From positions 1 through 64,000 of the forward strand of contig NZ_JMPS01000071.1 of NCBI RefSeq assembly GCF_000735455.1: DNA of 64,000 nt, in the 5' to 3' direction. This DNA is from Yokenella regensburgei ATCC 49455 (GTDB lineage Bacteria; Pseudomonadota; Gammaproteobacteria; Enterobacterales; Enterobacteriaceae). Below, piece after piece: positions 55,637 to 64,000 of this stretch. Below the pieces are notes generated by a model. That model was not told the DNA's origin. It made no database searches and was given only the letters and a program-made list of their open reading frames with translations. The translations under genes were made by a program, and so were the position numbers. Positions within the stretch are counted from its first letter, which is position 1. Each line of letters begins with the position of its first letter.

Positions 55637-57073
55637 TTACGCGCCCGGTTTTACGAACCCAATACACAGCGGATAGCCTTCATGCCGCTTATCCTGGTGA
55701 AAGGTTATCTGGCTAATGGCATCCAGCCTTATCTGCGGCCACTGCGTCAGCGCCTTGCTAAACGAGGCATCTGTACAGTTTTTATCTGAATGACCAATCA
55801 GCAATGCGCCGGAACGCGCAATCTCTGCATACCGGATCTCCGCGTTGTAGATATTAGGTTCTGTGCTGTTGCTCCAGGGGGTAATGGTTTTAGGTCCTGA
55901 CGGCGCGTAAAAGAGAAGCCAGTCGGCCAGGTGCTCCCCACCGACCAGGCGCAGCGGTGTGCCGTAGCGTTGGTGCCATAACTGGTCAACCCTCTGGCTG
56001 AAGGGGATAATTCCACTCATTTTTTGTCCGGCATTGCCCACGTTAGCGGCCATGACCGCGCTGTACCCCAGCAACACCAGTACCGCGGTACCGATAAGAG
56101 CAATACTGGCCCCCCTGGCCGGCTGCGGGTTAGGGGTGACGACACATCCGACAAGCAGCGCCGGAGCCAGGATGAAAAACGGCTGTAACCATTCCGTCAA
56201 TCGCCCGCCGTGATGAAACAGGAACCACAGGCAAATGGGGGCCAGCGGCATTACGCTGACCAGCAGCAGAACGCGTTTATTGGTATCGACAGGCCAACGG
56301 AGCTGAATGTGGCTGCGACGCAGGATCCACCATAAGAACAGCAGCGGGTAGTAGATGCTCAGCAGTTTTATGAACAACGCCGGGTTAAACTGACGTTTTA
56401 TCTGCGAATCCACCCAATGGAAGGCCACAAAGTTGTGCTCCCATAGCCATGCCAGGTTTGGTGCAATAATGGCAAGACCCGCAATGAGTGCCAGATAGAA
56501 CAGCGGTTGACGATAACAGACCCGAATTTTTGGCACCACAATGGTCGCGATGAAGGCTGCGCCGACAAATGCCAGCGTTGAGTACTTCGCCATCGAGGCC
56601 AGCCCTGCTGTTATCGCGAATGCCAGCCACCAGCCGGGGTGACGGGTGATCGCATGGTAAAAGAACAACAGCATCCACGGCCACAGCATAACCAGCAGGT
56701 AGTTATCGTTATAACTAATGATGTCGAAGTTAATGATCCCTGAAAGGTTGAGGGTGAGCAGGGCAATCCAGGCCAGACGTTCGCTGCCGCTCAGGCATTT
56801 TGCGAGCGACCAGCACCCCGCCATGCCAACGGCAATAGCCACAAAATGGGTGATGTACCAGTAAGCGCTGAACGAGATACCCGAAAACCACAGCGCCGGG
56901 CGCCATACCATACCCACCAGCCAGGGATTCTTTGGCGAACCCCACTCTGCGTTTTGTGCCCAGTTCAGTGCTTCAACGGCATCGTAGGGAACGGTAGGGT
57001 CCAGAAATATCGTTGCCAGACTCCACAACAGAGCATAAACACCCACCCAAACCATTAAAACGACTCGACTCAT
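55637..57073 (-). CDS. Membrane glycosyltransferase, family 39 (ArnT/PMT-like)
   Basis: A 478-residue inner-membrane protein with about ten helices. The first periplasmic loop has DPTVPYDAVEALNWAQNAEW, where the Asp-x-x-x-x-Asp-Glu-type acidic residues of GT39 enzymes lie, followed by NPWLVG. The C-terminal periplasmic part is about 110 residues. GT39 enzymes move a sugar from a polyprenyl-phosphate carrier to lipid A, protein or polysaccharide; the acceptor is unknown here. It is absent from the E. coli ydhL-ydhF interval and stands alone. Confidence 0.8.
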   Translation of the reverse strand: MSRVVLMVWVGVYALLWSLATIFLDPTVPYDAVEALNWAQNAEWGSPKNPWLVGMVWRPALWFSGISFSAYWYITHFVAIAVGMAGCWSLAKCLSGSERLAWIALLTLNLSGIINFDIISYNDNYLLVMLWPWMLLFFYHAITRHPGWWLAFAITAGLASMAKYSTLAFVGAAFIATIVVPKIRVCYRQPLFYLALIAGLAIIAPNLAWLWEHNFVAFHWVDSQIKRQFNPALFIKLLSIYYPLLFLWWILRRSHIQLRWPVDTNKRVLLLVSVMPLAPICLWFLFHHGGRLTEWLQPFFILAPALLVGCVVTPNPQPARGASIALIGTAVLVLLGYSAVMAANVGNAGQKMSGIIPFSQRVDQLWHQRYGTPLRLVGGEHLADWLLFYAPSGPKTITPWSNSTEPNIYNAEIRYAEIARSGALLIGHSDKNCTDASFSKALTQWPQIRLDAISQITFHQDKRHEGYPLCIGFVKPGA

Positions 57074-57264
57074 CGACCTTCCTTATTGAATTTATCCTCA
57101 GAGAAACTCCTTATCCTGGGCATCTATAGTTAAATTGCGGGCAAACAGAACTTGAATAACAGGTTTTTACCTGACAGGGGCGGTAGGAACAGAGAGCACA
57201 AGGACATGCGTTTCGCGGCGAATCATGTGTATACTCGAAACAGGTCTTTTTTGAGGATGTTGCT

Positions 57265-58161
57265 ATGGTTCAGCGTATTACACTGGCGCCGCAAGGCCCT
57301 GAATTTTCGCGTTTCGTGATGGGGTACTGGCGTCTGATGGACTGGAATATGTCCCCGCGTCAGTTGGTCAGCTTTATTGAAGAACATCTGGATTTAGGCG
57401 TGACAACCGTCGATCACGCAGACATCTACGGTGGATATCAGTGCGAAGCCGCATTTGGGGAAGCGATGAAGCTGGCTCCGCATCTTCGTTCGCGTATGGA
57501 AGTGGTCAGTAAATGTGGCATTGCCACGACCGCGAAGGCAGAAAACGCCATTGGTCACTACATAACGGATAAACACCACATCATCAACAGCGCCGAACAG
57601 TCGCTGAAAAATCTCGCTATCGATGCGCTGGATCTGCTGCTTATTCACCGTCCCGATCCGTTAATGGATGCGGATGAAGTGGCGGAAGCGTTTCTGGCGC
57701 TGCATCAGGCCGGGAAAGTGCGCCATTTCGGCGTGTCTAACTTCACCCCTGCGCAGTTCACTCTGCTGCAGTCGCGCCTGCCGTTTACGCTTGCCACGAA
57801 CCAGCTGGAGATCTCCCCGGTGCATCAACCGCTGCTGCTGGATGGCACGCTGGATCAGCTCCAGCAGTTGCGTATTCGCCCGATGGCGTGGTCGTGCCTC
57901 GGCGGTGGACGGTTGTTTGAAGATGCTGAGTTCCAGCCACTTCGCGATGAGCTTGCCATTATTGCGCAGGAGCTGAACGCTGCCAGCATTGAGCAGGTAG
58001 TTTATGCGTGGGTGATGCGTCTGCCGTCGCAGCCGCTGCCGATCATCGGCTCAGGCAAAATTGAACGCGTCCGTTCTGCCGTAGCGGCCGCAGCGTTGAA
58101 GATGTCTCGCCAGCAGTGGTTCCGCATTCGTAAAGCGGCGCTGGGGTATGACGTACCGTAA
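57265..58161 (+). CDS. ydhF: YdhF, aldo/keto reductase
   Basis: A 298-residue NADPH-dependent aldo/keto reductase. The catalytic tetrad fits Asp53-Tyr58 (HADIYGGY), Lys near 83 (VVSKCGI) and His near 130 (LLIHRPDP). The C-terminal SGKIERVRSAV segment binds the coenzyme phosphate. Substrate not established. It matches E. coli YdhF in length and position; a short hairpin (CGGGGTG/CACCCCG) follows at 58169 but overlaps the convergent ydhK end. Confidence 0.94.
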   Translation: MVQRITLAPQGPEFSRFVMGYWRLMDWNMSPRQLVSFIEEHLDLGVTTVDHADIYGGYQCEAAFGEAMKLAPHLRSRMEVVSKCGIATTAKAENAIGHYITDKHHIINSAEQSLKNLAIDALDLLLIHRPDPLMDADEVAEAFLALHQAGKVRHFGVSNFTPAQFTLLQSRLPFTLATNQLEISPVHQPLLLDGTLDQLQQLRIRPMAWSCLGGGRLFEDAEFQPLRDELAIIAQELNAASIEQVVYAWVMRLPSQPLPIIGSGKIERVRSAVAAAALKMSRQQWFRIRKAALGYDVP

Positions 58162-58182
58162 TACCTGCCGGGGTGGCGTTCG

Positions 58183-60198
58183 TCACCCCGAAATGCTGCC
58201 TTCCGCTGGAGCCTGCTCCAGCTGCGAGAGCGAGCAGTACAGGCGCCAGATAAGCGTGCCCAGTTCGCGAGCGGCAGGTTGATGGTGCCGGGAGAGAGCA
58301 TCGCAAATCCGCTGAAGTTCCTGCAACGACGCCGCTAACGGCCGCTGACGTACCCCGCGCTCGCTCATGACATCACGCAATAGTGAAATACACATATCAC
58401 GCACCTGCGAGAGCGGGTCGGATCGGCTTTCCCAACTGCGCAGTTGCCAGACAACGTGCGAGCAGTTCAGCAGCACCACGCCCCAGCGCAGTAACCAGCG
58501 GCGAGCCAGCGCATCCTGGCTGTTACTCAACTGACTGATGTGGTGGTAGACCAGCGACTCAAATTCATGCTCAGAATAAGCCGGTTTACGACTTAACTGG
58601 TCAATAAAGTGACGCCGTAACGCGCGAATGTGCCGACGGCTCTTACGTGCGTCAGAGCCGGGACGAAGTACCGCAAACGCCAGCCATGCCGCGCCCACAC
58701 CGAGGATCTTCGCCAGATTGTCGTTGAGAAAACCGTCGAAGTTGTAATCTGGTGGGTTCGTCACCGAAACAAACGATCCCATAAACACGATAAGTTGCCC
58801 CCACAGCCCGGCAAACTTCGGCATTTGCTGTTTAAAGAGCTGCATAGTGGTGAGCAGCGGGAATAAAAATAACAGGAATTCCCACAGCTCGGTTATCTGT
58901 ACCATCAGGCCGAACTTCACCACGAAGCTGAACAGCGACAGCAACAGCAGTGTTCGCATCAATAAGCTCAGAGAATTGAACGGTGAAGGGGCAATGGAAT
59001 AGAGCACGCAGGCGATAGAGGCCAGCGTTAAGGCTGCCGGGCCGGATCCCCATTGCGTGTTGATGCTCAGGGAACCAATGAAGAACAGGGCGACGAAGGT
59101 GCGGATCCCGTTCCACAGCGCCTCTGCGTGATCGGTATGACGAGCCAGTGCCGGAGCGCCGGGTACCGAAAACTCCGTCACTGCAGTCGCATTTTCAAGA
59201 CGCTGAAGCCAGTAGCTGGAGCGCAGGTAAACCCGACAAAAATAACGCAGCCGGTTCCAGAACGCCTGGTGGTGATAATCGGCGGCGTCAGTGGGAGCAA
59301 GGGGGGCGATGATTTTCGCAACGGTATAAATATCGGCTCCCGGTCTGGCCAGTTCAAGGACGAGGCTGTCAATGACCGTTCGCAGGTTTTCGGGGGGATT
59401 CGGCCAGTTCACTATCATCCGTCGCAGGCTGGAGATTACGCTTGTCAATCGCAGCTGCTGATGCAGTAAATAGTTCAGCAGCCTGTTTTGCCGACGAAAA
59501 CGATAGTGGCTCCAGAATGCCTGGATGCGTAGCAGATTCATGGTCAGGATCTGGCCGATAACGTTCTCGTGCGCGGTGCGAATGGCGTCGGTCGTGTTTG
59601 GTTGCCAGAGGAGGCTGCTGTGTTCCAGCAGCCGCGCGTGCATATTCTTGAGCGCGGTAAGCAGAGCGGTGCCATCGGAAGTGCTCGGCAGGATCATCAT
59701 CATCGTCCCACCACAGAGAATACCGACAATGACTTCACACACCCGAGACTGGGCGAGATCCCAGAGTACGGCAGGGTCAACGACGTTGACCATCGGGAAG
59801 GCGATCATGGCGCAGGTGTAGCCTGCCAGCTGGAAAGCGTAGGCTGCGTTATTGGTGAACATGGCGCAGGCCCAGGTACAAAAGGCGAGCCAGGCAGACA
59901 TGTAAACCAAAAATAACCACGGGTCGGTCAGCGCGTGACCCGCAATAATCAACGCAATACAGGCACCCAGCAGGCTGCCGGCGATGCGACCTAAACTTTT
60001 ACTGATAACTCCGCCGACCGTAGGGAAGCTCACGACTGCCGCCGACGTCATCGCCCAGTACGGCTCGTCGAGATTAAGCCAGTAGGCAATGCTCAACGCC
60101 AGGCACATGGCGATGCCGTTGCGTAAGGCATAGCGCCACTGTCCCCGGGTCGCCTTTATCCACGGTAAGGATTGCCAGCTGAGTGCGGGAAGATTCAT
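58183..60198 (-). CDS. ydhK: YdhK, FUSC/AaeB-type efflux membrane protein
   Basis: A 671-residue inner-membrane protein with two sets of about five or six helices, each followed by a cytoplasmic region, the FUSC arrangement of the p-hydroxybenzoate exporter Aae[19 protein letters not shown] (about 67-84) is the family motif. It is the last gene of ydhIJK and overlaps ydhJ by one base. With YdhJ it should form an export pathway for aromatic or other small acids. Confidence 0.93.
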   Translation of the reverse strand: MNLPALSWQSLPWIKATRGQWRYALRNGIAMCLALSIAYWLNLDEPYWAMTSAAVVSFPTVGGVISKSLGRIAGSLLGACIALIIAGHALTDPWLFLVYMSAWLAFCTWACAMFTNNAAYAFQLAGYTCAMIAFPMVNVVDPAVLWDLAQSRVCEVIVGILCGGTMMMILPSTSDGTALLTALKNMHARLLEHSSLLWQPNTTDAIRTAHENVIGQILTMNLLRIQAFWSHYRFRRQNRLLNYLLHQQLRLTSVISSLRRMIVNWPNPPENLRTVIDSLVLELARPGADIYTVAKIIAPLAPTDAADYHHQAFWNRLRYFCRVYLRSSYWLQRLENATAVTEFSVPGAPALARHTDHAEALWNGIRTFVALFFIGSLSINTQWGSGPAALTLASIACVLYSIAPSPFNSLSLLMRTLLLLSLFSFVVKFGLMVQITELWEFLLFLFPLLTTMQLFKQQMPKFAGLWGQLIVFMGSFVSVTNPPDYNFDGFLNDNLAKILGVGAAWLAFAVLRPGSDARKSRRHIRALRRHFIDQLSRKPAYSEHEFESLVYHHISQLSNSQDALARRWLLRWGVVLLNCSHVVWQLRSWESRSDPLSQVRDMCISLLRDVMSERGVRQRPLAASLQELQRICDALSRHHQPAARELGTLIWRLYCSLSQLEQAPAEGSISG

Positions 60199-61052
60199 CA
60201 GGGTTTGCCAATCGATACGGTACAGGTGGTACCGGAGACCAGCGTGATGTCCTGTGGAAGCGTATCGAATTCAATGCGTACCGGAACCCGCTGCGCCAGC
60301 CGCACCCAGGGGACGTTGGGTTTAATGTCCGCCACCAGGTCTTTATTGCTATCGACGCTCTGATCGTAAATGGCTCTACCGATACTGGATACGTGACCCT
60401 GTAACGTTTTTCCGGAACTGTACAGAATGATATCCGCGCGGTCACCTGAGCGGATATGGCGCAATTTGGTCTCTTCAAAGTAACCAACCACGTAGAAAGA
60501 GTGGCTGTCGACAAGGGCAAACACCGCTTTCCCTTCGCTGGCATAGTTGCCAACACGGGTTGATAAATTTGTCACCCAACCGTCAACCGGCGCCTTTACC
60601 ACCGTTTGACTGAGCTGCCAGCGCGCGTGCTCAAGGGTTGCCTGCGCAGCACTGACGACGGCTTTGGCCGCCTTCTCGGCCATATTGGCGCTATCGCGAT
60701 CCTCTTCCGAAATAAAGTTTTGCGGCAGATTATGACGTCGGCTGGCTTCACGGCTGGCTTTCAGCTGCTCAGATTGCGCTTTCGCAAGGCCTGCTTCGGC
60801 GTTCAGCACGGCAATTTTGTAGGGAGTATCGTCAATTCGGAACAGTACGGTACCGGCTTTTACTAACTGGTTGTCTTCAACGTTGAGCTCCTGAATGCTT
60901 CCGGATACCTGTGGCGTGATGCTGACCTGCTCGGCGCGGACTTTCCCGTCGCGCGTCCAGGGGGATTGCATGTAGTAGTTCCAGACCAGCCAGATAGCGA
61001 TGATAGCGACGGCTGCAACCAAAAGCGTTGAGAAGTATTTTATTCTTTTCAT
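60198..61052 (-). CDS. ydhJ: YdhJ, HlyD-family membrane fusion protein
   Basis: A 284-residue periplasmic adaptor anchored by one N-terminal helix (about 7-25). [20 protein letters not shown] (45-64) is the lipoyl/barrel-sandwich half, an alpha hairpin follows, and PVDGWVTNL restarts the second half. It is AaeA-like and links YdhK to an outer membrane channel such as TolC. It ends on the first base of ydhK. Confidence 0.94.
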   Translation of the reverse strand: MKRIKYFSTLLVAAVAIIAIWLVWNYYMQSPWTRDGKVRAEQVSITPQVSGSIQELNVEDNQLVKAGTVLFRIDDTPYKIAVLNAEAGLAKAQSEQLKASREASRRHNLPQNFISEEDRDSANMAEKAAKAVVSAAQATLEHARWQLSQTVVKAPVDGWVTNLSTRVGNYASEGKAVFALVDSHSFYVVGYFEETKLRHIRSGDRADIILYSSGKTLQGHVSSIGRAIYDQSVDSNKDLVADIKPNVPWVRLAQRVPVRIEFDTLPQDITLVSGTTCTVSIGKP

Positions 61053-61062
61053 TAAGTTAGTA

Positions 61063-61299
61063 TCACCAGGAGACGATTAAAACCAGCGCCAGACAAACGG
61101 AAAGCGCAAACAGGGAGAGATCCATCAGCATGGGATGCCAGATTTCACCGGCGTACATCCAGTCACGTAACTGACGATGCGCTACCAGCCAGATAAGAAA
61201 TCCGAGCAGAACCGCTTTAAAAATGGGGGGAAAGTAGATGGACGCGCCTACCACCAGATCCTGAAGGGGTAAACCAGAGGCGTTCAGAATCGACTTCAC
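61063..61299 (-). CDS. ydhI: YdhI, AaeX-like small membrane protein (DUF1656)
   Basis: A 78-residue inner-membrane protein with two helices, like AaeX. The start is taken as GTG at 61299 ([18 protein letters not shown]), which gives exactly the E. coli length; a codon further upstream would add 17 residues over the promoter region. DUF1656 proteins always accompany FUSC exporters, though their role is unclear. It is first of ydhIJK, divergent from slyA. Confidence 0.92.
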   Translation of the reverse strand: MKSILNASGLPLQDLVVGASIYFPPIFKAVLLGFLIWLVAHRQLRDWMYAGEIWHPMLMDLSLFALSVCLALVLIVSW

Positions 61300-61473
61300 G
61301 AGCAAGTTTCCTTTGCATGGGAGGAGTAATACGCAAAATGTGAGATCCACATCGGCGAAACGGTCTTATCGTTACTAGTAGTGTAAATCATTGCCTCGAT
61401 TTGCGAGTTTTTGGCAATACAATTGTGTTGATATGTTAAATACTGCACACTATTCTAAAATCAGCATAATAAC

Positions 61474-61485
61474 TTAGCAAGCTAA
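61474..61485. promoter_or_regulatory. SlyA operator
   Basis: TTAGCAAGCTAA is the exact consensus SlyA palindrome. It is just ahead of slyA in the region shared with ydhIJK, so SlyA probably controls itself and the efflux operon. Confidence 0.9.
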
Positions 61486-61501
61486 TTATAAGGAGATGAA
61501 A

Positions 61502-61936
61502 TTGGAATCGCCATTAGGTTCTGATCTGGCTCGGTTGGTGCGGATCTGGCGCGCTTTGATTGACCATCGCCTGAAACCTCTGGAATTGACGCAGACGCAC
61601 TGGGTAACGTTGCATAACATTCATCAACTTCCCCCTGAGCAGTCGCAGATTCAACTGGCCAAAGCGATCGGCATTGAGCAACCGTCACTGGTTCGTACAC
61701 TTGATCAACTGGAGGAGAAGGGACTCATTTCTCGCCAGACATGTGCGAGTGACCGACGCGCCAAGCGTATCAAACTCACCGAAAAGGCTGAGCCGCTGAT
61801 TGAAGAGATGGAGACCGTCATTCGTAAAACGCGCGGCGAGATCCTGGCCGGGATCTCGGCAGAAGAGCTTAACATTTTGCTGGATCTTGTTTCGCGTCTT
61901 GAACAAAACATCAATGAGCTTCAGTCCCGCGATTAA
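61502..61936 (+). CDS. slyA: SlyA, MarR-family regulator
   Basis: A 144-residue winged-helix dimer that counteracts H-NS silencing at haemolysin, capsule and virulence-type genes. The recognition helix region is [20 protein letters not shown] and the wing is [16 protein letters not shown] take the TTG at 61502 as start (MESPLGSDL), as in E. coli and Salmonella, because AAGGAG ends exactly where an ATG at 61496 begins and is six bases before the TTG. The C-terminal third is less similar to E. coli. Confidence 0.95.
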   Translation: MESPLGSDLARLVRIWRALIDHRLKPLELTQTHWVTLHNIHQLPPEQSQIQLAKAIGIEQPSLVRTLDQLEEKGLISRQTCASDRRAKRIKLTEKAEPLIEEMETVIRKTRGEILAGISAEELNILLDLVSRLEQNINELQSRD

Positions 61937-61962
61937 TCGTTGTCGGCGCCGAACAAAGAAGG

Positions 61963-61989
61963 GCCCTGCAAACGCAGGGCTTTTTTTTT
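61963..61989 (+). terminator. Intrinsic terminator of slyA
   Basis: GCCCTGC, loop AAAC, GCAGGGC, then nine U. It lies 26 bases past the stop; the U tract reaches the end of the convergent GGDEF gene. Confidence 0.92.
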
Positions 61990-63352
61990 ATCCCCAGACG
62001 ACGATACGGTTACGCCCGGTCTCTTTTGCCCGGTACATGGCCTGATCGGCTCGCTGAACACACTCTTCGGCGCTAAGAGCGCTGCTGGTGGTCGTAAAGA
62101 CCCCCATACTGATGGTCACCGGCTCCGGCAGGTGGTCGTTACTGCTCTGGGCATTCTGCTTTTCGATAGTGACGCGAATGCGTTCGGCAATGCGCTGTGC
62201 CTCTTCAGAAGAGACGTTCATCAATAGCAAAGCAAACTCTTCTCCGCCAATTCTGGCAGCGACGTCTTCCACACGAGCAGCGTTCTGCAGGACGCGTGCG
62301 ACGTACTGAATCACCTTATCACCCTGTAAATGCCCGTACTGGTCGTTGATGCGTTTGAAACGATCGAGGTCGCTGACTATAACGGATATCGGTGTGGCGG
62401 GCGTCGTGGCGCGCAGCTGGCTGGTCAGCGTGTCGTAGAAGAAGCTGCGGTTATACAGGCGCGTCAGTGAGTCACGAATCGAGTTCTGATAGGAATCCAG
62501 ATACTTATCGTGAGAAGTGCGATAGAGGTGGAACACATCGCACAGCAGCACGAAGAACAGGAACAGGGTACAAAGGGTTTCAAAGAAACGGGCCTGATAC
62601 CAGGAGTAACCTGCGCTGTGATCGGCAGTGAGTAGAATAATCAATGTCACAATATAGCAGGCGCAAAAGAAACCGCCGCTGAACCAAAATATATTCTTAA
62701 GCCGAGTAATACGTAATAAAACGTAGAGCGTCAGGAACCATAGCGAGACCAGCGCCCAACCAATGATATATCGCCATAAAGGCGTAAAGGTCAGCGTCAG
62801 ATTATCAATAAAGCTGAGGTGGAATAACTCGTAACCGCTGGCATAAAGCCACGCCAGAATAATCATTGATGCCGTGAATGCACCAATGGAAATTAATATG
62901 GATGCATGTATTTTTCTTACGTGCATCGTACTCTTACGATAATAGTATAATACGGCAGCAGTAGTAAAAAGCGCCGCCATCATGATGTTGCGGAAGAAGT
63001 AGTAGATGATGGCATTGTTATAATTGACGAGCCGCCCTGAAGTGCACATATACCACTCGGGGTAAGTGCTCAGGGTTCCTGCCAGTAGCAAGGCAGAACC
63101 GGCAAAGGCGCACGCAATGGGCATCAGGTACAGACGTCGCTTTTCGCAGATATACTTCATTATCATGAAGGCTGCGATCATCATATGAAAAACAAATAAA
63201 AAAATGGTCATCACCGGGAATGCGACAGGACCAGTGCCGGGCATTGCTTTAAACAATATGTGCGACGTGTAATAAATTAAAGAAATGGCAAACGCACAAA
63301 TTACAAAGAATATGAAAAGGTTGCGCGTAACGCGCGGTGATTTTGCAAGCAT
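61988..63352 (-). CDS. Membrane diguanylate cyclase with multi-helix sensor (MASE4-like)
   Basis: A 454-residue protein. Residues 10-285 contain about seven or eight membrane helices, resembling the MASE-type sensory domains, probably MASE4. The GGDEF domain (about 290-450) has DSLTRLYNR, DLDRFKRINDQYGH, the active-site GGEEF at 369-373 and the product-inhibition site RVED at 360-363, exactly five residues before it. It should make c-di-GMP and be feedback-inhibited. It sits between slyA and slyB, which are neighbours in E. coli. Confidence 0.9.
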   Translation of the reverse strand: MLAKSPRVTRNLFIFFVICAFAISLIYYTSHILFKAMPGTGPVAFPVMTIFLFVFHMMIAAFMIMKYICEKRRLYLMPIACAFAGSALLLAGTLSTYPEWYMCTSGRLVNYNNAIIYYFFRNIMMAALFTTAAVLYYYRKSTMHVRKIHASILISIGAFTASMIILAWLYASGYELFHLSFIDNLTLTFTPLWRYIIGWALVSLWFLTLYVLLRITRLKNIFWFSGGFFCACYIVTLIILLTADHSAGYSWYQARFFETLCTLFLFFVLLCDVFHLYRTSHDKYLDSYQNSIRDSLTRLYNRSFFYDTLTSQLRATTPATPISVIVSDLDRFKRINDQYGHLQGDKVIQYVARVLQNAARVEDVAARIGGEEFALLLMNVSSEEAQRIAERIRVTIEKQNAQSSNDHLPEPVTISMGVFTTTSSALSAEECVQRADQAMYRAKETGRNRIVVWG

Positions 63353-63565
63353 AATCTACGTCTCAATATCAGTAGGCTACAAAAAGAGAGCCCAAAAGTT
63401 GCGGGTGTTAAACGTAATATTACTGAGTGTAATTCAGAAAAATGTGTCAAATATTGCGCCTGAACAAACAACTGTGGCGGTTTATATTTGCGAGGTAATT
63501 ATGCGTTAATTAGATGAGAAGAAAGGTTACCAAAAGTCAGTTTTTGTCAGGGAAGGGTAAAAATA
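63353..63565. other. Promoter region of the GGDEF gene
   Basis: An AT-rich stretch of about 210 bases with no gene, between the start of the diguanylate cyclase gene and the terminator of slyB. Confidence 0.4.
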
Positions 63566-63596
63566 TATCGCGTAACGCAGAGCGCGTTACGCGATA
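63566..63596 (-). terminator. Intrinsic terminator of slyB
   Basis: TATCGCGTAACGC and GCGTTACGCGATA form a 13-base perfect stem with a five-base loop; on the minus strand it continues into TATTTTTA. Confidence 0.85.
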
Positions 63597-63602
63597 AGAA
63601 GA

Positions 63603-64000
63603 TTAACGCGGGGAAACGGTAACCTGCTGGCCGTTGCTGGCAATTGCCACACGCTGGCCTTTAGAGAAGCGAGTATCGCCCTGTTTCTGCACAACCATAA
63701 TGGTGTTGCCGTCGTCTTTGCGGATTTCCAGCTCAACACCCTGGGTTTTGTTCATCGCGCTCTGTACGCCCTGACCGGCTACGCCGCCTGCTACAGCACC
63801 TGCTGCGGTAGCGAGAGAACGACCGGTGCCGCCGCCTACGGTATTACCGAGGAAGCCACCTAAAACCGCACCGCCGATAGCACCGATCACGTTAGAATCG
63901 TCGCCGCCCTGGATTTGTACCGGACGGGTATTCACGATTGTCCCGTAGGCCACGTTCTGAACCTGTTTTGCTTCGGATGCGTTATATACGTCCCCGGACA
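63603..64000 (-). CDS. slyB: SlyB, outer membrane lipoprotein (5' end outside the window)
   Basis: The last 132 residues of SlyB; the signal peptide and lipobox lie beyond the right edge. VQIQGGDDSNVIGAIGGAVL is followed by a glycine-rich double-helix segment (GGFLGNTVGGGTGRSLATAA) of the 17-kDa surface antigen fold, and a beta domain ending TVSPR. SlyB is a PhoP-regulated lipoprotein that protects outer membrane integrity under stress. The sequence is nearly identical to E. coli. Confidence 0.96.
   Translation of the reverse strand, partial: SGDVYNASEAKQVQNVAYGTIVNTRPVQIQGGDDSNVIGAIGGAVLGGFLGNTVGGGTGRSLATAAGAVAGGVAGQGVQSAMNKTQGVELEIRKDDGNTIMVVQKQGDTRFSKGQRVAIASNGQQVTVSPR

Overview
This window is enterobacterial chromosome. 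Flanking genes and their order match Escherichia and Salmonella: sufABCDSE-ldtE-lpp-pykF-fumD on the left, and tRNA-Val, mdtK, ribE, cfa, punC/punR, purR, ynhF, ydhP, sodB, mepH, grxD, rnt, gloA, nemA, nemR, ydhL, ydhF, ydhKJI, slyA and slyB on the right. Many proteins have E. coli lengths and catalytic residues at the same positions. The accessory content points to an Enterobacter, Leclercia or Klebsiella-type relative rather than E. coli: no ydhYVWXUT after fumD, no lhr between rnt and grxD, no sodC next to ydhF, and extra transport and signalling genes. The genus cannot be fixed from the sequence alone.

Layout. Bases 1-9900 are core: the Fur-controlled suf Fe-S assembly operon, the L,D-transpeptidase gene ldtE, Braun lipoprotein lpp, pyruvate kinase pykF with a Cra-like site upstream, and fumD. 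Bases 9932-23322 are a transport island. It holds a ModA-like protein without a signal peptide. A leftward set follows: TonB-dependent receptor, binding protein, FecCD permease, ATPase. A second, divergent FecCD-type importer of four genes is translationally coupled to an RpiR-family regulator. A polar amino-acid ABC importer completes the island. Fur-like boxes lie in the shared intergenic region.

Bases 23630-30038 are sensory: an orphan short pilin-like protein, a candidate small RNA, a kinase and regulator pair followed by a secreted HbpS/GlcG-family protein, and a coupled EAL/GGDEF pair in which the GGDEF gene appears to carry a one-base frameshift near its start. Bases 30402-37828 hold an alkylsulfatase-like enzyme, an unannotated 46-residue acidic protein, and a tightly coupled run of three outer-membrane beta-barrel-like proteins and a DUF4056 protein, followed by a metallo-beta-lactamase-fold protein. 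I see no described function for that run, and it is the best candidate for an undescribed envelope system.

From 37846 the map returns to the core with three tandem tRNA-Val(GAC) genes. It then carries stress and efflux functions: MdtK, Cfa, SodB, MepH, Grx4, glyoxalase I and the electrophile-response modules acuR-acuI and nemR-nemA, which share a near-identical operator motif. It also carries purine control (PurR, PunR/PunC) and the SlyA-controlled ydhIJK efflux set. A membrane diguanylate cyclase sits between slyA and slyB, and slyB runs off the right edge.
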